This document shows positions 27,310 through 36,777 of a stretch of 64,000 nucleotides of DNA, one piece after another. This stretch comes from CAVVJA01 sp963801715 (GTDB taxonomy: Bacteria > Actinomycetota > Actinomycetes > Mycobacteriales > Jatrophihabitantaceae): positions 161,784 through 225,783 of the forward strand of contig CAWDGB010000001.1 in NCBI GenBank assembly GCA_963801715.1, read 5' to 3'. The notes under the pieces were generated by a model. It was not told where the DNA came from and made no database searches. It saw only the letters and a list, made by a program, of their open reading frames with translations. Each line of letters starts with the position of its first letter. The stretch's first letter is position 1. Position numbers and translations under genes: made by a program.

Positions 27310-27450
27310 AACGTGACCAGCCGCCGGCACCGCTAGGCCGGCAGCGTATTTCTCCAGATAGAGCACGATCTGATCGCGGTGCACGTGGCCTTCCGGATCG
27401 TCGCCGAGATACCGGCTGCCGGGCAGGTTCAGCGTCCAGTTCGGAGTCAC
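27310..27450 (-). pseudogene. Fragment of FAD-dependent oxidoreductase
   Basis: The segment LVTPNWTLNLPGSRYLGDDP followed by HRDQIVLYLEKYAAGLAVP is the internal stretch after the first FAD-binding fold in flavin-containing monooxygenase-like proteins. The dinucleotide-binding start (GxGxxG) is absent upstream, and the reading stops resembling the family after GLAVP. It is a short internal remnant. Confidence 0.55.
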
Positions 27451-27541
27451 CAACGCGTCTAGGTTGACGACTTGCGCCACTGGTCCTTCGAGGCAGCGCC
27501 CAACCGTGACGGACCAGCCGTGATCGATCGTGCGGCCGGCG

Positions 27542-28255
27542 TCAGCGGGTACTGGCTGCTGGCCGATGGAACTCTGCCCGCCAGCCCTTCTCGCCGGGTC
27601 GACCGGGCGCGGGCAGCAGTTCGACGCGCACGGGCATCAGGCCGTCGGTGGCGAATGCGTCGATCTCGTTCTGCCGTAGCGGCCAGGGCGGAACCGGGCT
27701 GACCGGCACGTCGGGGTCGTGAACGGCGGCGAGGACGAGCAGGGTGCCCTCGGGAGCAACCAGGCCGGCGATGTTCTCGATGGCCTGGCGTCTCGGTGGG
27801 TCCGGGAGGGCCTGTACCGTGATGATCTCTACGACCAGGCCAAAGGCGTGCCGCCAGGCTGCCGGCAGGGCGAGCAGGTCGGCCACCTGGTAGTGGACCA
27901 TGGAGTGCGGGAAGCGCTGCCCGGCGAGTCGGATCGCGGTGGCGGAGATGTCGAACCCGGTCGTGTCGAACCCGAGCCGGGCGGTGTATTCGGCATCGGC
28001 GCCAAGCCCGCAACCGACCACCACCGCGCGGCGTCCCTCACCGCGGACGGCGCGGCGCTGCGCCCAGTCGACGAACAGCGGGTGCGCGTCACGCCTGCTC
28101 CACGGCACCGGCACGCGCCCACCGGCTCCAGCGGCATACAGCTGCTCGAACCAGCCGGTGGCATCCCCCGCGGCCAGGGCGCGGGAGGCAAGCCGGTCCG
28201 CTTCCTCCTCCCAATTGATCGACTCACCCGGGCCGCCCGGACCTGACCCCGTCAT
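27542..28255 (-). CDS. Class I SAM-dependent methyltransferase
   Basis: A 237-residue protein starting MTGSGPGGPGES. Motif I is RRAVVVGCGLGADAEYTARL, motif II is FDTTGFDIS, the cap segment is MVHYQVADLLALPAAW, then VEIITVQALP. The pattern resembles the thiopurine/TPMT-like group of small-molecule methyltransferases. Protein Trp-Phe-Glu-Gln-Leu-Tyr in the N-terminal helix is also typical. It stands alone and its substrate is unknown. Confidence 0.85.
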   Translation of the reverse strand: MTGSGPGGPGESINWEEEADRLASRALAAGDATGWFEQLYAAGAGGRVPVPWSRRDAHPLFVDWAQRRAVRGEGRRAVVVGCGLGADAEYTARLGFDTTGFDISATAIRLAGQRFPHSMVHYQVADLLALPAAWRHAFGLVVEIITVQALPDPPRRQAIENIAGLVAPEGTLLVLAAVHDPDVPVSPVPPWPLRQNEIDAFATDGLMPVRVELLPAPGRPGEKGWRAEFHRPAASTR

Positions 28256-28513
28256 GCCCACGCCCCACAACACGCAACGCCGGCGGCTAGCTCAACGTCC
28301 GGCATCCAGCGCATGGAGCGAAACACCATCGCGGTTGTCATGCACGGGAGGCTACGGCCAACCACCAACACAGGCTGCCCCCAAGCGGGCGTTGGGCGAT
28401 GGCACGACCTCAAGCCATGCTCCGAAGGCGAAAAACGGGCGCTTCAAGATCTTTCCGCTCGAAAGTTGACGAGCCCCTGTTCTCAACGACGTCGGCTCAA
28501 TCGAGGGGAGAGC

Positions 28514-28712
28514 ATGACCGAGACAGTGCCGGAGTACGCAGATGTGACTGGCGGTGCGGAGGCGAAGGGACGCGCCGCGGGAGACGGTGTGGGTGGCTGC
28601 GACGGCGGGGTTCGCGGCGCGGTGCCTGTCTGCGGCCGTGGACGTTCGGGTCGCGGATCGCCTCGAGGACTCCGCCATGCCGGTTGGCGACCTGGACGTC
28701 GGTGAACGCTGA
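28514..28712 (+). pseudogene. Small hypothetical protein, probably frameshifted
   Basis: A GAGGGGAGAGC ribosome site precedes ATG 28514 (MTETVPEYADVTGGAEAKGR). After about 20 codons the frame becomes Gly/Arg-rich, while one base over it reads WVAATAGFAARCLSAAVDVR and ends DLDVGER with TGA at 28710-28712. The likely product is about 65 residues with one short hydrophobic helix. No family recognised. Confidence 0.35.
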
Positions 28713-28760
28713 TTGGCGAGCCCCGCCGCGGTGCGCGGCGGGGTGGATACGGCGGACTGT

Positions 28761-29078
28761 TTAGCGGGCGAGGTCCGCTGTCTTGGCGGCGTCGATGTCG
28801 ATGGCGAGATCACCGACGTAGTTCTCGCGCAGTGCGAAGTGATCCTGACTGTTGGCCTTGACCCAGCCCGCGGCCTTGCTCGTGGCGGCGTCAGCCTGTT
28901 CCCGCGTTTCCCAGGTGCTTACGGAGACGAAAGCGGCCTTGTCGATCTTGGCTACTCCATAAGACAGAAAGCCTGGGCTGTGCTGGAACAGCGGTGCCAT
29001 CCCGGTCCTGGCCTGACTGACTACCTCGTCGAAGGTGCCGGACTTGATGTCGTAGAGCGCGATGCGTGTGCAGTTCAT
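28761..29078 (-). CDS. Antibiotic biosynthesis monooxygenase-like (ABM) domain protein
   Basis: A 105-residue dimeric alpha/beta-barrel protein: IALYDIKSGTFDEVVSQART, FLSYGVAKIDKAAFVSVSTW, ETREQADAATSKAAGWVKAN. ABM proteins oxidise quinol-like substrates or act without cofactors on reactive small molecules. It is divergent from a MarR-like regulator gene with a palindrome between them, which suggests that regulator controls it. Confidence 0.75.
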   Translation of the reverse strand: MNCTRIALYDIKSGTFDEVVSQARTGMAPLFQHSPGFLSYGVAKIDKAAFVSVSTWETREQADAATSKAAGWVKANSQDHFALRENYVGDLAIDIDAAKTADLAR

Positions 29079-29143
29079 GCTGTGCCTTTCTTGGTGTGGA
29101 GCGGCTCGCGTAGCTCGCAGCCTGGCTCCACCACAGAAGTTAC

Positions 29144-29163
29144 GCTAGTTTTCAAAAACTAGC
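29144..29163. promoter_or_regulatory. Palindromic operator between ABM and MarR-like genes
   Basis: GCTAGTTTTCAAAAACTAGC is a perfect inverted repeat with 9-bp arms and a 2-base centre, in an unusually AT-rich patch of this GC-rich DNA. It sits 66 bp upstream of the ABM start and 47 bp upstream of the regulator start. Its length fits a winged-helix dimer. Confidence 0.65.
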
Positions 29164-29209
29164 AAAATATTTCTAGATTTATTTGTCGTATAACGGATAG
29201 AGTCGCATC

Positions 29210-29507
29210 ATGGCTTGGGGCTTCCTGACCAACCACGCTCAAGCGCTGTTGTGCATCGCCCAGGACCCGGGGGTGCGGCTGCGGGAGATCGCCACCGCGC
29301 TCGGCATCACCGAGCGCGCCGCGTTCGGCATCGTCACCGACCTCGTGGAAGCCGGCTACGTCCTCAAGGACAGACACGGCCGCCGCAACCACTACCGGGT
29401 CCAATGTCGACCAACCCTTGCCTGAGGCTGTCCTGCGGCAGCAGACCGTCGGCCAACTGCTGAACCTGCTCGCCTACACCGAAGATGGCACCCGCGACCA
29501 CACCTGA
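29210..29507 (+). pseudogene. MarR-like winged-helix regulator, one frameshift
   Basis: The start AWGFLTNHAQALLCIAQDPG, helix-turn-helix LREIATALGITERAAFGIVT and wing EAGYVLKDRHGRRNHYRV are a complete winged-helix domain. As written it ends at 71 residues with CRPTLA. Removing one base in CAATGTCGA (about 29402-29408) restores DQPLPEAVLRQQTVGQLLNL and a stop at 29505-29507, giving about 98 residues with a helical C-terminus. DNA binding might survive in the short form. It probably represses itself and the ABM gene through the palindrome upstream. Confidence 0.75.
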
Positions 29508-29770
29508 GGCCTTGGAAGCCACACGTCCGCGGCACAGTTGCCGGGCTGGGCACCGCGCCCGTCAGCCCGCTCGTCCACCCGGACAGGTCATCTTTGCTCG
29601 CGCACAACCGCACGGTTACGGTCATCGATGTCGCTGCTGTGCGCCATGCCAGGCAACGGGCAAGAGGTCGCAGGGCCCCGACTTGCCGACAACCGGATCC
29701 GCCACGGCACTGACGGGATGCGGGTGGGTCTGCCAGGCTCTTCCTATCGCGACGCGGGGAGGTGGCGGTC

Positions 29771-31252
29771 ATGGGTGAGGACGTCGAGAGCCGGAACTTC
29801 ACCCGACAGGACCGGCAACAGTATCGGGCCAAGGTGAGACGCTGCCTGGACGTGTTCGCCCGGATGCTCGCCGAGGCCAAGTTCGACTTCGAACGTCCGC
29901 TGACCGGCCTGGAGATCGAGCTCAATCTCATCGACGCCGAGCAGGATCCGGCGATGCGCAACGCCGAGGTGCTCGCGGTGATCGCCAACGAGGACTTTCA
30001 GACCGAACTCGGGCAGTTCAACATCGAGATCAACGTTCGACCGCGCGGCCTGGTCGGCACGGCGGCCACGGAACTCGAAGCGGAGTTGCGAGCGAGCCTC
30101 AACGATGCCGAGGAGCGCTCGCGTGCCATCGGAGCGCACATCGTCATGATCGGCATGCTGCCGACGCTGACTCCGGAGCATCTCACCGGCGAATCCCTGA
30201 GCGCTAACCCGCGGTACAAGCTGATCAACGAACAGATCTTCGCGGCCCGGGGTGAGGACTTGTACATCGCAATCGAGGGCGTCGAGCGGCTGTCGACGTA
30301 CGCGGACACGATCGCGCCCGAGGCGGCGTGCACGAGCGTGCAATTTCACCTGCAGGTCAGTCCGCAGGACTACGCGTCAAGCTGGAACGCGGCCCAATGT
30401 CTGGCCGGCGTGCAGCTCGCCCTGGGTGCAAACTCGCCATTCTTGTTCGGCAAGGAGCTGTGGCGGGAGACCCGCGTCGCGCTGTTCGAACAAGCCACCG
30501 ATACCCGGCCGGAGGAGCTGAAGGCCCAGGGCGTGCGCCCGCGAGTGTGGTTCGGCGAACGGTGGATCACGTCGATCTTCGATCAGTTCGAAGAGAACGT
30601 CAGGTATTTCCCTGCGCTGTTGCCGGTGTGCGATGACGAGGATCCGGTCGAGGTGCTCGCCCGCGGCGATACCCCACGCCTGGCTGAATTGCGGATGCAC
30701 AACGGCACGATCTACCGCTGGAACCGTCCGGTCTATGACGTGTACCGGGCAAAGCCGCACCTGCGCGTCGAGAACCGGGTGCTGCCAGCCGGTCCGACCG
30801 TCGTCGACGTCCTCGCGAACGCAGCGTTCTACTACGGCCTATTGCGAATGCTCTGCGAGCAGGAACGGCCGGTGTGGTCGCAGATGTCCTTCCGAACCGC
30901 CGAGGACAACTTCGACGCGGGCGCCCGGCACGGCATCCACGCACAGATCTACTGGCCCGGCGCAGGCGAGGTGCCCGCCACCGAGCTGGTGCTACGACAC
31001 CTCCTGCCATTGGCGCATCAGGGGCTGACAGCGTGGGGCGTCGACTCATCGGTCAGTGACCGGCTGCTCGGCGTCATCGAAAGGCGCTGCACCACGCACG
31101 TCAACGGCGCCGAGTGGCAGGCCCGCGCCTTCCACCAGATCGACGACGACAAGCAGCCGCTGGACCGGCGCGACGCACTGCGGGAGATGCTGCGCCGCTA
31201 CGTCGAACACATGCACACCAACGAGCCGGTGCACGATTGGCCGCTGACCTGA
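29771..31252 (+). CDS. Glutamate--cysteine ligase family (GCS2/EgtA-like) protein
   Basis: About 493 residues of the carboxylate-amine ligase superfamily. Motifs seen: LTGLEIELNLIDAE (metal/ATP Glu), GQFNIEINVRP, SVQFHLQVSP, GANSPFLFGKELWRETR and RMHNGTIYRWNRPVYD, then RVENRVLPAGPTVVD. In the family, EgtA makes gamma-glutamylcysteine, but no other ergothioneine gene is near, so the product is not assigned. GTG 29762 is an alternative start; GGGGAGG lies nearest ATG 29771. A frameshifted paralog is at 38624-40104. Confidence 0.85.
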   Translation: MGEDVESRNFTRQDRQQYRAKVRRCLDVFARMLAEAKFDFERPLTGLEIELNLIDAEQDPAMRNAEVLAVIANEDFQTELGQFNIEINVRPRGLVGTAATELEAELRASLNDAEERSRAIGAHIVMIGMLPTLTPEHLTGESLSANPRYKLINEQIFAARGEDLYIAIEGVERLSTYADTIAPEAACTSVQFHLQVSPQDYASSWNAAQCLAGVQLALGANSPFLFGKELWRETRVALFEQATDTRPEELKAQGVRPRVWFGERWITSIFDQFEENVRYFPALLPVCDDEDPVEVLARGDTPRLAELRMHNGTIYRWNRPVYDVYRAKPHLRVENRVLPAGPTVVDVLANAAFYYGLLRMLCEQERPVWSQMSFRTAEDNFDAGARHGIHAQIYWPGAGEVPATELVLRHLLPLAHQGLTAWGVDSSVSDRLLGVIERRCTTHVNGAEWQARAFHQIDDDKQPLDRRDALREMLRRYVEHMHTNEPVHDWPLT

Positions 31253-31489
31253 CCGATCGACCGCTCCGCCGGGCGCTCGTCCTGCGGCTACGCGCCCAGC
31301 ATTTCGGCGATAGTGCGCGATAGACACGCAACAGCGCGAGGCAATCACGTCGGTGGAGGTCACCACCGACCGCGCGCCGACGTAAGTGCGGGTGCTCGGC
31401 GAACTGCTGCCGGCGGTGCGGTCGCCGGTCGCTCCCATCGGGCCGGACATGGCCTGCGGCGGCGGACCGGGCCGGCGCACGACAGGAAT

Positions 31490-31834
31490 TCAGGACTGAT
31501 CCTCGCGGGCAGGGGCCGCCCCAACCACGGCGTCCTTGCTGTAATCGCCTCGCAGCGCCAGGACCGTGATGCGGATGTTGGTGCCATGGGACGGCAGTTC
31601 GCTTCGAAAGATCAGGCTGAGCTCCTTCCGCTCGAAGTACCGCCCCGCGTCCTCGAGCGAGTCGAACGTGAACTCGACGACACGATGGGGCGTCGCTGAG
31701 AAGACGTTGTCGTAGGACGCCAGCCGCTTCAGCTCACCGGGAGCCTGAAGAGTGTCCGCGATCGATCGCACCCACTCCAGGTACGCGCGCTTCTGACCAA
31801 CCGGATAATCGATCTCGTACACATACTTGATCAC
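31490..31834 (-). CDS. Conserved hypothetical protein, dimeric alpha/beta-barrel-like
   Basis: A 114-residue protein from GTG 31834. KYVYEIDYPVGQKRAYLEWV, HRVVEFTFDSLEDAGRYFER and TNIRITVLALRGDYSKD have the strand-helix-strand order of ferredoxin-like barrels (ABM/EthD type). It has a high share of aromatic and charged residues expected for a real protein. No function is assigned. Confidence 0.65.
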   Translation of the reverse strand: MIKYVYEIDYPVGQKRAYLEWVRSIADTLQAPGELKRLASYDNVFSATPHRVVEFTFDSLEDAGRYFERKELSLIFRSELPSHGTNIRITVLALRGDYSKDAVVGAAPAREDQS

Positions 31835-32399
31835 CGCACAAGCCCCCTTCCGCCTGAGCCGCGCCTCGCGAGCCTCGACGGCACGCAGCTATGGTCCGTC
31901 CGGGCCGGGCGCCGGGCAAGAGCGCGGACGCACCACATGCTCGCGGACGCGCGGTGTCAAGAGGGTGCGATGCGTTCGGTGAGCCGAACCAGATCGAGCG
32001 ATCGCCGAAGCGCTGGCACGACGTCGACCACGACGGGGCCGCCGCCACCGGGTCACCTTCACTGACGATTGCGCGCCCGTCGGCTGCCCAGGCGGTCTCA
32101 ACGATCACGCCGACAGGACGCCCACGCTTCACCTCGCCCATTTGACTTGGCGTGCCGCCACCCGCCGGCCGACCATTGCTGCGACGCGCGCCCACCACCG
32201 CGATCGAACAAACGGACTCGGGGAGCCAGCCGGCACTGAACTAAAGCGAGACGAATGCAACAAGGTTATTGACTGGCGGTGAACATGCGATTGCTCATGG
32301 ACCTTGTAGTGGCCGCAGACGGCGCGAACAGGCCAGGAGCTCAGGCAGCTGAGCTCGCGCGCGATCGGCACCTCTCTGTCAAGTGTTTGGGTGTGGGCT
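31835..32399. other. Intergenic region, nothing recognised
   Basis: No coding frame with credible composition on either strand. The right part (from about 32380) probably contains the left flank of the IS110 copy. Confidence 0.4.
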
Positions 32400-33640
32400 G
32401 TTCCCGTTGCGGGAATGTGTCGCCACGATGTGGAGGTGCAGGACCCGTCAGGTCGCGTGCTGGGTCGGCTTGGCTGCCCGAAGGGGTGGCCGGGGTGGCC
32501 CGACTGCACGAGCTGATCGGCGCGCACCTGGACGAGGACGGCGACCCGGAGCAGGTCGCGATCGGGATCGAGACCGACCGCGGCCCGTGGGTGCAGGCGC
32601 TGCTCGCGGCCGGCTACCGGGTTTATGCGGTCAATCCTCGGCAGGTGTCCCGGTTCCGGGATCGGCACGGCCCATCGGGGGCGAAAGCGACACCGCCGAC
32701 GCACACACGCTGGCCGACATGGTGCGCACTGACCGGCATCAACTGCGGGTGGTCGCCGGCGATACGCCGCAGGCGCAGGCGGTCAAGGTGGTGGCGCGCG
32801 CCCATCAGACGCTGATCTGGGACCGGCACCGGCACACGCTGCGGCTGCGCGCCGCGCTGCTGGAGTTCTTCCCGGCGGCGTTGGTCGCCTTCGCTGATCT
32901 GACCGCGTCCGACGCGCTGGAGTTGCTGAGCAAGGCACCGGACCCGGCCCGGGCGGCCCGGCTGTCGCGAACCCAGGTCATCGCCGCGCTGAAGCGTGCG
33001 CGTCGCCGAGACGTCGAGGCGAAGGCCGAGGCGATCGTGACGGCGCTGCGCAGCGAGCAGCTGACCCAGCCGCCGGCCGTCGCCGCAGCCTACGCCGCCA
33101 CGGTGCAGTCGCTAAGCACGATCATCGCCACCTTCAACAGCCAGATCGCCGCGCTCGAGAAGCAGGTGACAGCCTGTTTTGGGCGAACCCGAGACGCCGA
33201 GATCTACCTGAGCCAGCCGGGCCTAGGCCAGATCCTGGCGGCTCGGGTTCTCGGTGAGTTCGGCGACGACCCCGAGCGGTATGCCAGCGCCAAGGCGCGC
33301 AAGAACTACGCCGGCACCAGCCCGATTACCCAGCAATCGGGCAAGAAGAAGGTGGTACTGGCCCGCTTCATCCGCAACGACCGGCTCGCCGACCCGCTAC
33401 ACCGGCAGGCGTTCTGCGCGCTGAGCGCCTCGCCCGGCGCCCGCGACGTACTACGACCAGCTGCGCGCCCGCAACATGAGCCACCACGCCGCGTTGCGGC
33501 AGCTGTCCAACCGGCTGGTCGGCATCTTGCACGGCTGCCTGAAAGCCGAACCCTCTACGACGAGCACACCGCATGGCGACATCACGTGAATGATCAACAA
33601 GCTGCGGCTTGACGCGAAACACGATGGGGTGTCTTGACAC
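32400..33640 (+). mobile_element. Degraded IS110 family element
   Basis: The transposase is recognisable in pieces: DVEVQDPSGRVLGR (N-terminal DEDD domain), RLHELIGAHLDEDG through YRVYAVNPRQVSRFRDRHG, then one frame over SDTADAHTLADMVRTDRHQL, the long helical middle, YLSQPGLGQILAARVLGEFG, KNYAGTSPIT (transposase_20 domain), and out of frame again YYDQLRARNMSHHAALRQLS and YDEHTAWRHH at the end. The 5' end of the gene is missing and at least three frame changes occur, including a loss of one A near 32688, so the element is dead. IS110 has no inverted ends, so its borders are approximate. Confidence 0.8.
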
Positions 33641-33780
33641 CGCCTGCGGGCGGCACCCAACGGCACCGGTCGGGGGCAAGACCAGACGGGAACATCAACA
33701 AGTCAAGATCCCACTAACCAGAGTCTCTACGGAATCAGGGGATTGCCGAATCAGGGGATTGCCGCAGTCGTAAGCAAGAG

Positions 33781-34155
33781 TCAGGCCACCCGACGACGAC
33801 TATCGACCCAGGCGGCGACCTGGCTGTGACCGGTCAGCGTGGTGAGGTAGTCCTCCAGCAGGGCGCGCACCTCGCCGGGCCAGTCGGGTGCGGTCGGGTG
33901 GCGGTCAACGAGCGCGTCGAGGCTGTCGAGCAGCGGGTCGGCTACCGCGTGCAGCAGGTCGTTTTTGCTGCGGAAGTGGTAGCTGACCGCGGCCTTGCTC
34001 ATGCCGGTGGCGGCGGCCAGCTCGGCGACGCTGGTTGCGTCGTAGCCGCGTTGGGTGAAGCTGTTCAGCGCCGCGTTGAGCAGCGTGTCGCGTCGGTTGG
34101 GGTGCCGGGCATTGTGGGCCCTCAGGGTGTGACCAGTTACTGGACGGACGTTCAC
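33781..34155 (-). pseudogene. TetR family regulator, C-terminally truncated
   Basis: The DNA-binding domain is intact: RDTLLNAALNSFTQRGYDAT, then SVAELAAATGMSKAAVSYHF and RSKNDLLHAVADPLLD. The protein stops after about 125 residues at AAWVDSRRRVA, where normal members have about 190, so most of the ligand-binding domain is gone. The cut lies about 140 bp from the dead IS110. GTG 34155 is the probable start. The gene is divergent from an Hsp20 gene. Confidence 0.65.
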
Positions 34156-34400
34156 CCAGCAGTGTACGGTAAGGCCTGTCGGCGCGCCGCCGGTCAGCCA
34201 CGGTGTGAGCATTCGACAGTCGCCGAGACGACTAGCACGCGCTCCCGGTACGGCCGCCGGACGCCGACAGAAGGGTCTGCTTCCGGCTGGGACGCGCGGT
34301 GACACGACACGCCGCGCGAGCCCCGGCCGGCGGCACGGCAGGATCCCTCTCTCGCGCAGCCTTTCCTGCGGTGCAGCCACCACCGGATGAGGTGAGAACC

Positions 34401-34801
34401 ATGCTGGTCGGCACCGCTCCGTTCCGCGACTTCGACCGACTCACGCAACAGGTCTGGGGCACCACGGCGCGTCCCGCCGCGATGCCGATGGGCGCCTGGC
34501 GGGACGGCGAGCAGATCGTGGTGCAGTTCGACCTCCCGGGGGTGGACCTGGACTCGGTGGACCTGGACGTGGAGCGCATCATGCTCACCGTGCGGGCCGA
34601 ACGGTACGGGTCAACCGACGAGGACACCAAGATGATCCCCGCCGAACGCCCGCGGGGGGTGCTCAGGCGGCAGCTGATTCTTGGCGACACCCCGGACACC
34701 GACCGGGTGGAAGCCAGCTATGCCAGAAGCGAACCGACAAGAAGCTCAAAGTCCAGCACGCCGGCAGGCGCGACGTCCTCGTTGCTGTTCGCGACCGCTG
34801 A
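34401..34801 (+). pseudogene. Hsp20 (small heat-shock protein), internal deletion and frameshift
   Basis: ATG 34401 is preceded by GAGGTGAG. The protein starts like actinobacterial Hsp20 (FRDFDRLTQQVWG, MPMGAWRDGEQIVVQFDLPG) and includes the alpha-crystallin strands to RRQLILGDTPDTDRVEASY. There the sequence jumps: about 10 residues of the domain are missing and the frame changes. KKLKVQHAGRRDVLVAVRDR in the new frame, with TGA at 34799-34801, is the expected C-terminal end. Uninterrupted reading would go on to 35030 in a non-family frame. Confidence 0.65.
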
Positions 34802-35029
34802 GCTGATCCAAACCGGCGGCCCACGCGGCCGCGGTGATCGTTCGCGAGCTTCTCGCCGGCGGCCGGCTGGGTCGCCGGCAGCGGGCGGTGACAGAGGCAG
34901 CACGAATCGCTGGCTGTCCACTGTGGGCGGTCTGTCCACAAGTCCGGCAGGGAGACTCTGGCAGGCCTCTGCCACGCGCCTCGCGTCACCCGCCGGGTGT
35001 GCGATGCTCGTCAACGAAAGAGCACGGTG

Positions 35030-35311
35030 ATGGGCGTGCATCACACCACTGACAGCGAGCTCGGCATCTACTTTGCTCAGGGTATGGAGCATGCTGGCTT
35101 GACTCACGCTGCGCCGATCCTGTCAGCCGACGCCAATGACGAGACCCGCCTTCTCAAGGTGACCGTGGCGCTGCAGAACGTCGCGGACTGGAAGTTGCGC
35201 TCTCGGGTCCATCAGGTCGCAATGCGCGTCGAAGACGAGCACTACATGACGGTGCTGTGCTTCTTCCGGCCGCTCGACCCACTCCCATTCGCTGCTAAGC
35301 ACGCGCGCTGA
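35030..35311 (+). CDS. Hypothetical protein
   Basis: A 93-residue protein starting MGVHHTTDSELGIYFAQ. The middle (DETRLLKVTVALQNVADWKL, then VHQVAMRVEDEHYMTVLCFF) is a plausible beta-rich domain. No family is recognised, and the ribosome site is weak. Confidence 0.45.
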   Translation: MGVHHTTDSELGIYFAQGMEHAGLTHAAPILSADANDETRLLKVTVALQNVADWKLRSRVHQVAMRVEDEHYMTVLCFFRPLDPLPFAAKHAR

Positions 35312-35486
35312 CCCTCTAACGTCGGCATCGAGGATCACCTCGCTGAAAGACGCCGCGTGCGGATCTCCGGGACGAACCGCTTCTCCGCCTCCGGCCAATC
35401 GGCGTTCGCGAGATCGGCAGCCATAAATCGGTCTCGCCAATTAGCCTGAGCAAGGAGGAGGCGCACGCCGAATTCCCGCTGCGGGT

Positions 35487-35684
35487 ATGGATGACCGTGG
35501 CGAGCCGGGGCGGGACGACAGCCCGAGCGCCGACCGGCGGATTGAACGCGACCTCGAGCGAGCCCGTGCCGCGATGGCCCGGATCGCTGAGCGCCGGGAA
35601 ACAGAACGGCATGACCCGGAGCGTGACGACGAGCACGAGCGCGTCCACGAACGTGACGGCATCGACATTGGTGATGAGCGGTGA
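35487..35684 (+). CDS. Possible small highly charged protein
   Basis: A 65-residue frame, nearly all Arg, Glu, Asp and His (RIERDLERARAAMARIAERR), that would form a long charged helix. There is no good ribosome site and the surrounding 600 bp hold no other gene, so it may be chance coding in GC-rich DNA. Confidence 0.25.
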   Translation: MDDRGEPGRDDSPSADRRIERDLERARAAMARIAERRETERHDPERDDEHERVHERDGIDIGDER

Positions 35685-35931
35685 TGCAGTCAGAGGCGAC
35701 GGGGAGGATGGCACGCCGGTTCGGACTCGCTGCGGGGCGCGTCGATGACTGCCACCGGGAGGCCGACCGTGGGCCGTCGAGGTAGGCGGGTGTGAGCGCG
35801 GGCGTTGTCGCGTCTGTAGAGGACGTGTCGAGTTCATCGGTTATCGGTCGACGTGCGATGCGCGGGGTCGTAGCGTCTGGGGATCGGTCGATGCCATCAG
35901 GATCGACCTCAGGGGCGTGAGGAGGCGGTTC

Positions 35932-36543
35932 ATGTTCGTCCAGGTGATCACGGGCAAGACGTCTAATGCTGCACAGGTCCGCGCCGCGTTGGACCGGTGG
36001 GTCGAAGAGCTGGCGCCCGGTGCGGAGGGCTGGCTCGGCTCGACGGCAGGGGTGACCGAGGACGGCCGGCTCGTCGCGCTGGCCCGGTTCGAATCCGAGG
36101 CGGCGGCACAGCGCAACAACGATCGGCCCGAGCAGGACCAATGGTGGGCGGAAACCGCGCAGCTGCTGGACGGCGAGGCCACCTTTCGCAACAGCGACAA
36201 CGTGATGCCCGACCTGCGCGGCGACCCCGACCAGGCGGGCTTTGTCCAGATCATGCAGGGGCAGCAAGGGCCGGATCCCGACCGCGCTCAGGAGTTGATG
36301 AACCAGAACTCCGACGAGTGGGCCGCGTTCCGCCCGGAGATCATCGGAAGCCTCGGCGTGGCCCACCCGGACAACACCTGGACAATGGTCCTGTACTTCA
36401 CGTCAGAGGCGGAGGCTCGGGAGGGTGAGCGCAAGGAACCGCCGCCCGCGCTGAAGGCCCAGATGGAGGAGATGGACAAGCTCAGCGTCGGGGTGCCGGA
36501 GTTCTTCGACCTGAAAGAACCCTGGCTGAGCTCCCCGAAGTAA
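35932..36543 (+). CDS. Conserved hypothetical protein, tandem ferredoxin-like domains
   Basis: A 203-residue protein with AGGAGG 7 bases before ATG 35932. It holds two similar halves: MFVQVITGKTSNAAQVRAAL with LVALARFESEAAAQRNND, and GFVQIMQGQQGPDPDRAQEL with TMVLYFTSEAEAREGERKE. Each half has the strand-helix-strand pattern of a dimeric alpha/beta barrel, so the protein is probably an internal duplication. Function is unknown. Confidence 0.72.
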   Translation: MFVQVITGKTSNAAQVRAALDRWVEELAPGAEGWLGSTAGVTEDGRLVALARFESEAAAQRNNDRPEQDQWWAETAQLLDGEATFRNSDNVMPDLRGDPDQAGFVQIMQGQQGPDPDRAQELMNQNSDEWAAFRPEIIGSLGVAHPDNTWTMVLYFTSEAEAREGERKEPPPALKAQMEEMDKLSVGVPEFFDLKEPWLSSPK

Positions 36544-36601
36544 GGCTCGCCTGCGGCGAGGCGACCTGCTGCGGGCGGCGGACGATTCGGCGCGCTGCTC
36601 G

Positions 36602-36765
36602 TGCGAGGTACCTCGCGCATGATCACGGTGGTGGGCGATCCGGTGCTCGGCACACAGGTCGCCCGGTCACCCAGTTCGGCGCGTCGCTCACCGCGCTGGT
36701 CGACGACATGGCCGCGTGGATGTAGGTCGCAGATGGGGTAGGGCTCGCTGGGCGGCGCGGCCTGA
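36602..36765 (+). pseudogene. Peptide deformylase N-terminal remnant
   Basis: MITVVGDPVL, then after a one-base loss RPVTQFGASLTALVDDMAAW, a TAG where a tyrosine codon is expected, and VADGVGLAG, which is the start of deformylase motif 1 (GxGLAAxQ). Motifs 2 and 3 are absent. It carries at least a frameshift, a nonsense codon and a 3' truncation, so it is a true pseudogene. Confidence 0.55.
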
Positions 36766-36777
36766 CGACACCGGCGA

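Noticed and set aside
29771..31252. Naming the intact GCS2 gene egtA or gshA
   Set aside because: No egtB, egtC, egtD or glutathione gene nearby, and the superfamily includes several other ligases.
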